A stretch of DNA of 64,000 bases, taken from contig CM037472.1 of the NCBI GenBank assembly GCA_021014325.1, positions 31,768,234 to 31,832,233 of the forward strand, written 5' to 3'. The stretch's first letter is position 1. Each line of letters starts with the position of its first letter. The notes under the pieces are model-generated. The model saw only the letters and a program-made list of their open reading frames with translations, was not told where the DNA came from and ran no database searches. A program made the translations under genes and the position numbers. Source of the stretch: Plazaster borealis (Eukaryota; Echinodermata; Asteroidea; Forcipulatida; Labidiasteridae). Shown piece after piece: positions 34,401 through 44,723 of the stretch.

Positions 34401-36688
34401 TAATCTGTTGTGTGAGTCAGGAGAAAATAGTGAAAAACCATGCACAATTTTCAGCATGTAAACACGTCCTTAACAACCCAAATCAGCTGTTGCGGTTTTA
34501 TTTTGTTAGGTTTTCAGATACAGTTTTCTGGAATATGACTTCATTTCAGAGGGAAATATTACACAGACAAAATTGTTCTAGAATGAACTTCATAATCAGT
34601 AAGTTTTCAGACTAAAATGAAACAACAATGTTGTTTATCCTTACCAATCCTATATAATACCTTTAACTGAAATTCATTTGTAATCTGTCTAACCTTGATA
34701 TCTGAACTTTGGCTTTTAATTTTGAGGAACCTGTGCATGGAGATCATTGAAATATTAAACTGGCCGATATTTTGTTGTTCAATTTGATACATTTTTAATA
34801 TATATTTCTACAACATTATTGTTATTATTTTATAGGAGACGCTGATTGTGTGGTCGGAGAATGACAATTATGACTTGGCACTCAGTTTTCAGGAGAAAGC
34901 TGGATGTGATGAGATTTGGGAGATTATCTGCCAGGTAAAGTGCAAGAGCTATTGATGAATTACCCCATATACTAAACAGGGACTAGAAATTTCAGACATT
35001 TATCTGAGTTCAGAACATTTTATGTCTGCCTGGTGAATAACAATTATGTAACTCTCTCCAGACACAAAGAAATAATAATCATTAGATGTACTTCTATAGC
35101 ACTGAGGATATGTTTTTGTAACTCCTGGAAATCTATAACTCCAGGGGTTACCAGAAGGCGGAACTGCAATGATTTCAACATACTTGCTAAGATCTGGATC
35201 CCAGTTTTAAGACCTTTTTGTCAGCATCGACTCTCACCTCTGTGCTAAAACACTCTAAGAGTTAACCCATTTCAGTGGCAAGAGAAATCATCTGGAGGCA
35301 TTTTATCTTTCAACAAAGTTGTGTTTAATTCCAGAGCGGAAAAAGAAGAAGAAATATATTGCTTCTTTGCATGTTAGTGCTTCGATGTTTACTTGTACTT
35401 AAAATCCAAGATTGTGAAGTGGTACATTTCCCCTGGTGAAAATTCTAAAATCTAAATTAATAATGCCGTTTTAACACCACTGATATCACAGTAATTAATA
35501 CCCAGATAAATCAAATCAATGGTACAAGCAGCCCCCATCCCCCCCACCCTTTCGCCAGCCAAAGCAAGCTAAGTTACAGCGATTCGTCCAATAAGCATTA
35601 ATTACGACACATGTCCCTAACAGACAGCAGTTAACGGCCAATGATAAAATCATAGGGGTGGCGCATGGGCACCTTTGTGAAAAAGTTTTGAAACATTTAA
35701 ACTTGTTTCACTAGTTTTGTTCAAACTGTTTGCAAATGAAACTTATATGCACAACACAAGCATGCATCGTTCAATGATTAGCAAGCACTATTTGACTACA
35801 TAGAACAATTATAACTCCGAAGTGCAATCAGTTATAAATTGCTGTTATGGTTGCTATAGCACAGTGCTTTCTTTCATATCGTAAGCATAAGCTTATATCA
35901 AATTTCAAAATAACCAAGTTGTTAGGTAATCCAACTTTTACCAAACACAAGTGTACAGAGAAATTCCGTTGGCTAATGATATTAAACTGGAAGTTGTTTC
36001 AAATGTAGGTTTTCAAAGGTTTTTTTTTTTTTACCCTGTTCGTTCAATTTTCTCCTTTCAACAGATTCAAGGAAAGGATCCTTCAGTTGACGTTACCCAA
36101 GACATTATCGAGGAATCTGAAGAAGAACGCTTTGAGGAGATGCCTGACGCAGCCATGCCCATCGAATTACCTCCCTGTGAACTCAGCAAACTTGACGAGA
36201 TCGCCGAACTCTTCATTAACGTGCTTCCGTCTCCGATCCGCCGAGAGAAACTTGCCGTTGCGATTGAGAACGAGAGGTACCTTCAGAAACTTATCGAAAT
36301 CTTCCGCATGTGTGAAGACCTTGAAAACGCCGAGGGGCTTCAGCACCTGTTCGAGATTATCAAGATTGCCATCCTTTTGAACAAAAACTCCCTCCTGGAG
36401 ATCCTATTCAGTGATGACATCATCTATGATGTCATCGGGTGTCTCGAGTATGATCCATCGGCAACAGAAGTTCATAAACACAGGGAATACTTGAACTCCA
36501 AAGCAACCTTCAAGGAAGTTATTCCTATTACCAATCAGGAGCTTTTGAACAAAATTCACCAGACCTACCGTGTACAGTACATTCAAGACGTCATTCTGCC
36601 ATCGCCCTCTGTATTCGAAGAGAACATGCTCACCACTCTCAGCTCATTCATATTTTTTAATAAATTAGAAATTGTGAACATGATTCAG
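28478..36688 (+). CDS. PPP4R3: PP4R3/SMEK, protein phosphatase 4 regulatory subunit 3, N-terminal 307 codons only
   Basis: Exons are 28478-28619, 33776-33831, 34836-34934 and 36065-36688. All have GT/AG borders and phases agree (a G|GG codon across intron 1, later junctions between codons). The family product is a scaffold that directs the PP4 catalytic subunit to substrates in the nucleus and cytoplasm, with roles in DNA repair, centrosome and FOXO/SMK-1 signalling. Residues 1 to about 100 form the PH/EVH1-like domain ([44 protein letters not shown]). The SMK-1 domain begins after an acidic linker ([10 protein letters not shown]) and includes [43 protein letters not shown] and [11 protein letters not shown]. 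Family members are about 800-850 residues. The coding sequence stops at a good donor (GTGAGT) and no later exon is visible. The start ATG has A at -3 and G at +4. Confidence 0.93.
29093..29342. repeat. Two adjacent foldback units with GGTATGCTGC/GCAGCATACC ends
   Basis: The first unit (about 29093-29193) begins GGTATGCTGC and ends GCGCAGCATACC. The second (about 29239-29342) begins GGTATGCTAC and ends GCGCAGCATACC. Both share 'ataaccaacg.ttcatgta'. Each is a small inverted-repeat element in PP4R3 intron 1. Confidence 0.7.
29760..30060. repeat. Interspersed repeat without obvious TIRs, copy 1
   Basis: 'tctagatttgcctgattttcaccac', 'cagaaatgatcttta', 'aaacatcatcaa' and 'attttgtcacatgac' recur in order, with substitutions, at 39780-40070. 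Non-coding. Confidence 0.6.
30150..30300. repeat. Satellite copy of the 9885-10850 repeat
   Basis: 'acattcaaactgaggactt', 'aagtccacgattgccatcac' and 'gagttgaacaaaggagggtc' match the second module at 10344-10480 and 10678-10815, again followed by a GT-rich run. Confidence 0.75.
31088..31460. mobile_element. TTAA-type MITE, CTTGCAAG subfamily
   Basis: It starts TTAAAGGCATCGTACACG and ends CGTGTACGATGCCTTTAA, a perfect inverted pair. The central palindrome AAAACTTCTTGCAAGAAGTTT is complete. Confidence 0.9.
31461..33422. other. PP4R3 intron 1, middle part
   Basis: No gene recognised. The short phrase 'agactatccact.tc.acaatcc' occurs twice (about 32821 and 32866). Otherwise featureless AT-rich sequence. 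Confidence 0.45.
33423..33624. mobile_element. MITE with perfect 20-bp TIR TATAGACGATGTGACCTCTG
   Basis: 33423-33442 is the exact reverse complement of 33605-33624. The interior has a second inverted pair ('gccgggcaa' / 'ttgcccggc'). A diverged relative follows at about 33976-34210. Confidence 0.9.
33976..34210. mobile_element. Diverged relative of the TATAGACGATGTGACC element
   Basis: The left end 'tagaccatgtgacctgtgac' and right end 'gtgatatggtcttt' form an imperfect inverted pair like that of 33423-33624. Exact borders are uncertain. Confidence 0.5.
34290..34666. mobile_element. TTAA-type MITE, 'ACAGGATTGGTA' subfamily
   Basis: It starts TTAAAGGTATTATACAGG and ends CCTATATAATACCTTTAA. 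Inner ends ATACAGGATTGGTA and TTACCAATCCTATAT are inverted. Same subfamily as 15699-16106 but in the other orientation. Confidence 0.85.
34990..35275. repeat. Interspersed repeat, copy 1 (PP4R3 intron 3)
   Basis: 'ttttgtaactcctggaaa', 'ggggttaccagaaggcgga', 'aatgatttcaacata', 'gatctggatccc' and 'cctttttgtcagca' recur in the same order at 42000-42275. No terminal repeats noticed. Confidence 0.65.
35276..36064. other. Rest of PP4R3 intron 3
   Basis: Non-coding, with a T run at about 36019-36032 close to the acceptor at 36064. No repeat family recognised. Confidence 0.45.
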
Positions 36689-37110
36689 GTGAGTCAATCA
36701 GGTTTTTGCTTTTTTGTCATGGCATGTCAGCAGCCTTGGTAGTATGATCTTCTTCATCTGTAGGGCACACTTTTCTTTTACCAGCAAATACAACAGCTTT
36801 TACTCCTAATTTGCTTTTTAAATCATGTTTATTTCTTTTGGGAGTTCTTTTTAGGCAGAATTTATTGCAGTTGTCAGAATGTTTTCATTATTATTATCAG
36901 CACTTATTCTTGTGCATATAAAAAGCTGATGAAACAACACTTTTTTTCCTTAACACAAAATTTGAGAATCCAAACTCACATATTGTGAAGAAGTTTTCAC
37001 ATGATATTTACCTGAGAACTCTCACTTCTCCTCCACGTAAAGAATCAAATTGATAAAAAGGAAATTTTTAAGTAGGATTTTTGGGGGCATTTATTTCGAT
37101 GAGAATGGGG

Positions 37111-37610
37111 NNNNNNNNNNNNNNNNNNNNNNNNNNNNNNNNNNNNNNNNNNNNNNNNNNNNNNNNNNNNNNNNNNNNNNNNNNNNNNNNNNNNNNNNNN
37201 NNNNNNNNNNNNNNNNNNNNNNNNNNNNNNNNNNNNNNNNNNNNNNNNNNNNNNNNNNNNNNNNNNNNNNNNNNNNNNNNNNNNNNNNNNNNNNNNNNNN
37301 NNNNNNNNNNNNNNNNNNNNNNNNNNNNNNNNNNNNNNNNNNNNNNNNNNNNNNNNNNNNNNNNNNNNNNNNNNNNNNNNNNNNNNNNNNNNNNNNNNNN
37401 NNNNNNNNNNNNNNNNNNNNNNNNNNNNNNNNNNNNNNNNNNNNNNNNNNNNNNNNNNNNNNNNNNNNNNNNNNNNNNNNNNNNNNNNNNNNNNNNNNNN
37501 NNNNNNNNNNNNNNNNNNNNNNNNNNNNNNNNNNNNNNNNNNNNNNNNNNNNNNNNNNNNNNNNNNNNNNNNNNNNNNNNNNNNNNNNNNNNNNNNNNNN
37601 NNNNNNNNNN
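37111..37610. other. Assembly gap, 500 N
   Basis: Exactly 500 undetermined bases, a conventional placeholder. The true distance is unknown. It falls 422 bases after the last visible PP4R3 exon. Open frames crossing it are meaningless. Confidence 0.98.
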
Positions 37611-37681
37611 GTACATTTGAAATGTTTTAATGTGTCTTTCTTGAGGCTAATCTGGTTTGTTTACTGCATGCATTTTACAGG

Positions 37682-37760
37682 GTGTGCCCAACATTGGTAA
37701 GAGTGAAAATACAACTGTTCACAGATTTGCACATAACTTACATTGCATAAATACCTTTTT
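37682..37760. mobile_element. Left-end fragment of a TTAA-type MITE
   Basis: 'aacattggtaagagtgaaaa', 'ctgttcacagatttgcacat' and 'aacttacat' match the first 70 bases of 3717-4072 and 16706-17057. The rest is missing. Confidence 0.65.
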
Positions 37761-38681
37761 CCATTGTCCATAGCATACATACTATGAAACAGATGAAAAT
37801 AAGATGCAATATTAAATCATCATTCCTTCATTGGGGTCCTGAATGGAATTTTTAACACAAGTAGGACGGTCTTCCTTCCTTCAAACCAGCTGCTGTTTAA
37901 TTTGGAAACTAAACAAGTCAAGATACATGTACATGTATATCTTATACAGACGTGGTCGCCATAAAGGGAAATTTGTTTGTTTGTTTTTTGTTTGTTTGTT
38001 TGTTTTGTTTTTTGTTTTTTTTTTGGGGGGGGGATATTAAAAGGTTAATTACATTTCACTTGATTTCCAGAAATACTCGTGTTTCAATAACCTGGGTAAA
38101 TACAACACGATTAAGTTTATAAACTCCTTGGCCCCATTGGCTGCCATCTCTGATAACAAACAATGAAAACGAACTCAAGTGTACAAGTGTACGCGCTGCG
38201 CACGACTCTCAGCCAATGATGATAGCTCCTCATGCACGTTTCATCAGCAATCGGGCATCCAATATGGGTCTGTAAAATATAGCTATCTCCAACCATGCTC
38301 CAACTTTCCTCAATGGTTAATGTGCTGTGCTAAAATTTGAATGCTTGTCATTGCTTTGTTGAAATTATTGTTAATGCATGGTTTCTTCCATGTATGAAAC
38401 AGTTTTTGTGTGTGATAATTTCTGGAAAATAACACACTATAGTACTATTTCGACTTATTTCCACCCCAAGTGTATGAAGTTCTTGGTGTCGAAGAGGGCG
38501 CCCCATTTTGTAGGTTTATGGATTATGTATAAACCCCAACCGTATGGCGGCTATCCGATATAAGGTTTTGCATAGGAAACCCGACTAACTTAAGTGCATG
38601 ACTCATTGCATCACAGAGTGTACGTGAATATCTTTTTTGGGTGTGTAAACAGTTCGGACCAGTCCCAAATATATCGAAAAA
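37761..38681. other. Spacer upstream of the serine palmitoyltransferase small-subunit gene
   Basis: A G/T-rich low-complexity run lies at about 37971-38034. The segment closest to 38682 presumably holds the promoter and 5' leader. No motif was placed. Confidence 0.45.
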
Positions 38682-40399
38682 ATGGCAAAATCTAAGAAAG
38701 ATTTGAGTTTTATTCAGCGAGTTGTGGCCTTTTTCAAGTGGCTGTGGCTCCAGTATCAAGTTGTGTCGTGTACGTACATGATGGAAGACTGGGAAGCAGC
38801 AATTTACAGTATCCTTTTAAAAACTTGGTTACGTTTGTTTACCAATTCAATTGGAATGTGTAACCTGGACCAGGTTGTGTGTTTGGCCATTTTGCGTGTC
38901 CGGTGTAGTCGTGCGGTTGGCACAAAACTGATTTTTATAAACTATATTTAAGTTTCACTGTTTGATAAGGTTTTTAAATTTTTATTAATGTAAAGGTACA
39001 TGTGTATGTAGTGTAGTTAGTTTCGATGGTCGTCACAGGCCATAAGTTGAATGATTGAAATTGAAAGTTATTTTCAGATTTGCGTCCGGAAATTTTTTCA
39101 AATTATGGCATGAGGCTTTTTTTCATTACTCATTATTTATTATTTTCTTCTAAGTTCTAGTAAGCATCTTCCACCACGTAATTTCAATGTAGTCTGCATC
39201 AGGGCTCTGCCCACTAATATCTAGTCTGTGCTGCAATACCCGTCCGACACTCGGGTCCAAGATTCCATGAGCACCACTGGCAGAATAACTTTTGGAATTA
39301 AACCTGCCTATCTTCCATAGATTTTGAACAAAATGTAAAATTTTGTATTTGCCACTAAACAATTTAAGTACAGCCATATCCAAAGCCGTACATTTTTAGT
39401 ACCACTATGGTTTGAGTCTATACTGCGTATTATCTGATCCAGAAAAAATAATTTCCATTTACGCTGATCATAGCTTTATTATGATTGTCATGTTTGTTGT
39501 TTGTTTGTTTTTACCCAGTGAGGTTAAGGCCTCAATTTAATTCATTCAATGCACAGTGGGCACATGTGTCAAATCCTGTGCACAAAAGGAAATTACCTTG
39601 ACCGCATTTTGGGAAAAACCCTTCATGTATTAGACCTACTATGTATATAAACTGTTTAAATATACCCTTTTACTGCTGTTTGATGACTTAAGAACTTGGA
39701 GCATGGGGGCAATGGACACAAATCTGAAACTTTCATTCCCAACTTTCCTCCCCAATGGTCCCGTACTGGAGGGTTACAAATCATTCTTGGCTCTGTTGCA
39801 ATTTCAGGCATTTGTGTCGTCCCATTGCCTAGATTTATAAATCTGATTTTCACCACTAAGTTATACGAACCAAAACACGCTTGAAAAGGACAAAGAAGTT
39901 CAGAAATGATCTTCATTTAGTTAGCAGTACAATGTAAATCTGAACCACTTAAAAAAACATCATCAACTAAACAATTTTCTGAAAGGTTTCTGGGTTGCCA
40001 TTTGGAACTTTTAACCCATTTTGTCATACGATGATTTTGTCCAATCAATGTAAAACGAATCGTGGAGTGACGACTGTTAGTGTTAGCTGCGTTGGTGTTT
40101 TTCCAAATTGTACATTTCCATTTCTAATCAGTGTTGCCGTCTCTTGGTCACCCCATGCCATAAGTCCTACCAAATCACGACAACGATCAATGAATTATAA
40201 AAAGTGTATTTCCTTCAACTACTTGCTATCAGACACCACAGTGTTGATTATACTATGTACTGCTGTTTACACAACCTACCTTTACCTACCATCACATGTT
40301 ATGATGATCGTCAACTACGTTGGCTACTTGTTCAGTTCAGACGACATGTCACAGTTACCACCAGGGATGGCAGCACCTGATACAGCAGCGGAGACATAA
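38682..40399 (+). CDS. SPTSS: Small subunit of serine palmitoyltransferase (ssSPT, SPTSSA/B type), complete, two exons
   Basis: Exons are 38682-38808 and 40233-40399, with GT/AG borders. An A|AC asparagine codon spans the junction. The product is 97 residues. Members of this family are short ER-membrane proteins that bind the SPTLC1/SPTLC2 dimer, raise its activity and influence acyl-CoA choice in the first step of sphingolipid synthesis. Seen here: a basic N-terminus, the aromatic segment FFKWLWLQYQVV, then YMMEDWEAAIYN (the family's YMLEPWE..xFN motif), and a second hydrophobic segment ending YLPSHVMMIVNYVGYLF. Human SPTSSA and SPTSSB are about 71-76 residues. The extra length lies in about 10 residues at the N-terminus and about 20 at the C-terminus. 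The single pre-vertebrate gene cannot be assigned to A or B from this sequence. The splice restores the conserved YN motif, which supports the model. Confidence 0.88.
39780..40070. repeat. Interspersed repeat, copy 2 (intron of the ssSPT gene)
   Basis: It matches 29760-30060 in order: 'cctagattt', 'ctgattttcaccact', 'cagaaatgatcttca', 'aaacatcatcaa', 'attttgtcata', 'gtccaatcaa'. It lies 160 bases before exon 2. Confidence 0.6.
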
Positions 40400-40957
40400 C
40401 AACGGAGAATAACTATGCAGTGCAGTTGGAGTTTTCAAAAGAAGAACCTGCCAAGATCCAGTTCTTGTAGAATAATGCATCATCAAGAATTTCATTTGGT
40501 GATACGGTGTACATCTGTGATGAACTTCAGCAGAGAGACGAATGAAATAATCCAAGGATATTTTTGGACTTGGACGAGGAAGGATGAGGAAGATGCTGGA
40601 AACTTTATACTCGGGAAGATTTTAATATTCTGAATAGTTTTGAGTTAAATTAAGGTTAGGGGGTCTTGTAATTTTTCAAAAAAAGTGAAGAACATTCCGT
40701 TCAGCAGGTACTTGTATGTAAATTATTATATTCTTCGGTGACAATTGGCCATGGTTTTTGTTGAATGTGGTGCCCTGGTGGTCGCCTTGAGATGCAGGGC
40801 TCGAATTTGGAAGAAAACTCCAAAAGACCAAAGGGCTTGTAGCTCAGAATGTTTACTGGACCAGAAATTTGTGTACAAGACCAGAATCAAAATGAGAAGA
40901 AAAACTCCCGAGTCCTGACACAGCCACAGTTGAACATGCATTTTTCTATGTGAAGCA

Positions 40958-41332
40958 TTAAAGGCACTGTACACGTTTGGTAATTACTCAAAATATATAT
41001 TAGCATAAAAACTGACTTGGTAACGAGCAACAGAGAGCTGTTGATAGTATAAAACATTGTGAGAAACGACTCCCTCTGAAGTAACGTAGTTTCTGAGAAA
41101 GAGATAATTTCTCACTAAAATAATAAAATCTTCTTGCAAGAAGTTTTTATTCCTATCTGAAAGCACACAAATTTGTACAACAAGGGTGTTTTTTCTTTCA
41201 TCATTTTCTTGCAACTTCGATGACCAATTGAGCCCAAATTTTTCACAGGCTTGTTATTTTATGCATATGTTGGGATACACCAAGTGAGAACACTGGTCTT
41301 TGACAATTACCAAACGTGTACGATGCCTTTAA
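40958..41332. mobile_element. TTAA-type MITE, CTTGCAAG subfamily
   Basis: It starts TTAAAGGCACTGTACACG and ends CGTGTACGATGCCTTTAA. The central TCTTCTTGCAAGAAGTTT is nearly perfect. Nearly the same as 31088-31460. Confidence 0.9.
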
Positions 41333-42763
41333 GCTTTAGGAAAGAAATGTAAGAGAAGATTGATTAAATACACAAGACCACCGGACTTGTCCGGTCTTAT
41401 GTTTACTAGCCCGGGCCTGGGTTCCAGTGTAAAATTTGAGCCTTGACATGTAAGGAATACATAAAACCAGATTTGGGGTTAATCATAAATGAAGGCGTGA
41501 TCAGAGTTTGGTGATAAAGGAATCCACCAGTAAATTGAAAGAATTTTATTTTTGTTTTACAAAAAGATGAATCCAGTTGTAATTTTAAAAATTAATACAA
41601 ATCAGCACACATAAAAGCAAAGTTTTTTCAGCTCTTTTACATCATGGGTAAATATAACGTTAAATCTTGATTTTCTTTTTTTAATGAATTTAATTAGTAC
41701 TCTATTCAGATGTAATCATTGTATTTAAAAAATATACTGCTGTGGATATGACTTGCTTATGTGGCGATTTCCAAGTGCTTTTTGCTTCAGAAACAATGTA
41801 GTAAAACATGTTGAGGTACTTTAATATCATGGGTTCCTAGAATGGTTGTTTCTACCGCAAGATTTTAAGAATATGGGAGTAAAAAGCACTGTTTTATCAA
41901 AATACTTTGTAATGACCTTAGTAGCTTTAATATTGTAAATATTCTAATGAAACGATTTTGTTTCACAAATTTATTTATCTGGTAGGGTGACTGGGTGTTG
42001 AACTTTCCTGAATTCAGGCCTTTTTATGGCCGCAGCCCTTGGTGAAAACAAATGGCTGTTATTTTCTTCAGATATAAATAAATTATCCTCTTTGATCTGC
42101 TTCTGTAGCACCGAGAAATTAGGATACAACTTTACAAGCTCCTTAAAATATTTAACTCTTGGGGTTACCGAACGGTGGAAATGCCATCATTTCAACATAC
42201 CGCCTAAAATTTGGATCCTAGTTACGGATTTCTTTTTGTCAGCAATGACTCTTGCTGCTGAAAAAGGAGCCTGAATTCAGTTTGATCGTCTAACTTTTAT
42301 ATGTGGTGAGAACCATGATACCATGTATACAAATAATTGTATTAAAGGGTGACTGTCATTATGATCATAGCAGGCCTGTGGCTGTACATGTAGTTATAAA
42401 TTCTAACCCAGTTACTGCATGCGCTCGCTGGTTGTATCAGATTGATAGCCAGGGAGATCTATTGTTGGAACATGAAAATTTACATAGACGCCATTTCAGC
42501 AAGCAAATGTTTGTTATTTCATTGACAGCAATGGTCACTGTCTGCACTGATCTTTTGGTGCATTACAAGACTTGCTGAAACGGCGTCCAGTGCACATTTC
42601 ACATTTCAGACCGAGTTCACCATCTTGTGCCTTCGGTGCTCTATAGGCTTGAGCTATATCTCGGGCTATGTCTTGGGTTGTTATCTTTTTTGCAACAACA
42701 AATTGCACTGGAGCAAGAGTGGGAGCCAAAGTTGAACTTTGGAAAGAACCTAGACTACCACAC
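41333..42763. other. Intergenic spacer with one interspersed repeat (42000-42275)
   Basis: The segment 42000-42275 is the second copy of the repeat at 34990-35275. A minus-strand frame at 42535-42729 contains CEMCTGRRFSK but matches no family I recognise. No gene called. Confidence 0.5.
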
Positions 42764-42885
42764 CAAGGTTGAAAGTAAAAAAAAGTCTGGTCCCTTCCTT
42801 TAGTGGCAATAACTAGTATCTATGGTCACTAATGCATACAGGAAATTAGACAAAGATGGCTACAGCATGAAGAAGGTTTTATAGT
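42764..42885. mobile_element. Relative of the TIR element at 27712-27893
   Basis: 'accaaggttgaaag', 'aaaagtctggtccct' and 'agatggctacagcatgaagaagg' correspond to the middle and right parts of 27712-27893. The left terminus is lost. Confidence 0.6.
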
Positions 42886-43116
42886 GTTGACTGATTACCA
42901 GTAAACAAATTAATGAACATAGTAAAGTTGTCAATAAATAAACATTGAAGTCACCAGGGGCATTTTTAAAGACGAAAACATTTATTAATAAACCATTTTC
43001 CTTTATAAAAAAAACACCTGTGTATCGCTGTCATATTTTTTCTAAAGCATTAGTGGTTGCCTTAAACCTGTGTCTGAAAGTGGCTGTATCATGGCATGTA
43101 CATGTACCTACATCTA

Positions 43117-43548
43117 CACATAGAGAAAGGACCACTAAAGGAGTTCAAACCTTTGGGGCAGTAACAAAAGAGATCAATAAGCCGCATGAATCCTCTGTTT
43201 AGGTTGTGCAACGCTGCATTTTACACTGGTAAACCGCAACTCACTTCGCCCTGCATTAAAGAATGCTGTGTCATATTTTCTGATTTCGTCATTTCGCTGC
43301 AAGATTTTCCACAATAATGGGAGTAGATATTTCGCATCAAATAAGACTTGATCACATGCGCAATCGAGTACAGTTCACCCTGGTTCATAGAGACAAACGA
43401 AATTGCAAAGATTTTAATGACAAGTATCCGTCAATGTTTTGTTTTTGAAAATCAACCAAAGTTCAGGAAATTAACACAAAAATCTTCAAAATCAAAGCGA
43501 GAATTATGACTTTGTTAAATTTCTATGGTCCTTTCTCTATGATCTGTG
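43117..43548. mobile_element. TIR element CATAGAGAAAGGACCA
   Basis: 'catagagaaaggaccactaa' at 43119 is matched inversely by 'atggtcctttctctatg' ending near 43543. The same terminal motif appears alone at 29654 and 54137, so it is a family. Internal sequence is non-coding. Confidence 0.65.
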
Positions 43549-44723
43549 TGACATGCTCATGGTTTGAAATTTGTTATAGTATTCAGTGGGGGTAGGATCC
43601 ACGTCATCTATCTGTTTTGGTACCAATTTGGAGTAGATAATACCACAGCAAAACTAAGAGCATACGAAAACAAAAAAGTATAAACGTATGTATGTAAACC
43701 GTCTCTACTGTAGTTATCCATATCCTCTTTAAAAAACCCGGCTAGCCTTTAGTCAAGGTGCTCAGAGCCGTACATCCAGCAAAAAAAGGACTTATGCAAA
43801 GTGGCGACTTGCCACTTTGTGTTCACACTGGAATTTTGTGTGGCATTTTGTATGGGTTACTGTGCACGCCTTGCTGAAAGGCTAGATAATGGCAGACGTC
43901 ATCAGATTAGATTAGATTTCTTTGATTTGCCCTCCTGTCACTTTACCATGTACATACACACAGTATTTTTTTAAGTCTCATTAAGACTGCAAATGATAGA
44001 TTTGTGTAATTCCTGTGGTATATTGTGCATGTTTTATTCAATAAGTAACAAGGATTTTGAAGAAGTCGAACCAACGTTGTGGTTAATTTGGCCTTTGCAA
44101 ACCAACATATTTTGACGTTTCATTTGACTTGCAGGGTGGTATTTCCAATCATTATTTCACAAATAGGAAATAAACTTTCCACTTCATTATTAAGTAAAAA
44201 GAACTTGAACTTCTTTTTCTTTGGAAAATCTGCTAAAATTTTCTTACATGCATTGTGCAAAATGTTCAAACAAGCATTTAATGACTGAATACTTAAACAA
44301 AATGAAAATACATTATACAAAGTGTCTTTAAATTGATAACTGATGACCAAGAAGGTTTCAAATACATGTGTTTATATGATGGCCTACATAATGCAATCTC
44401 TACAAAAATCCACCATAATTCACAAGTTATTTTAGTCTACATTTGATGTCCTAAGTACTGCAGGAGCCACGCAAGAGGCTGGCAAACCACCAGAGTTTGT
44501 TGTTTGTTACTTGCATCACAATATGGATACTTATTCCAATAACCTTCAGGGTCTTCAGTATAATGTACACACCTACAACAAGTGAATCATTTTCGGATGG
44601 AGTTTTGTTTTGTTTTATCAAATCTCAATTGTAAATATGACTGTGCTTGAGAAGTTACTCAATATTTTGGACACCTTTCCCCTGGAGTGTTTTGAAAAGA
44701 TATGTAAAGGTTAAAGGTCATCT
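43549..44723. other. Spacer and 3' flank of PSMA3
   Basis: It should include the 3' untranslated region of the minus-strand PSMA3 gene. No gene recognised. Minus-strand AATAAA appears at about 44033, which is far from the stop. Confidence 0.45.

Noticed and set aside
37050..37700. Long open frames across the first gap, and similar ones across 62532-63189
   Set aside because: They consist almost entirely of undetermined bases.
39150..39383. Minus-strand open frame with GILDPSVGRVLQHRLDI as a gene or exon
   Set aside because: It reads as ordinary protein, but no family, splice signals or partner exon were recognised. Possibly an old transposon coding fragment.
39995..40232. N-terminal part of the 134-codon open frame before ssSPT exon 2
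   Set aside because: It is intron and repeat sequence upstream of the AG acceptor at 40231-40232.
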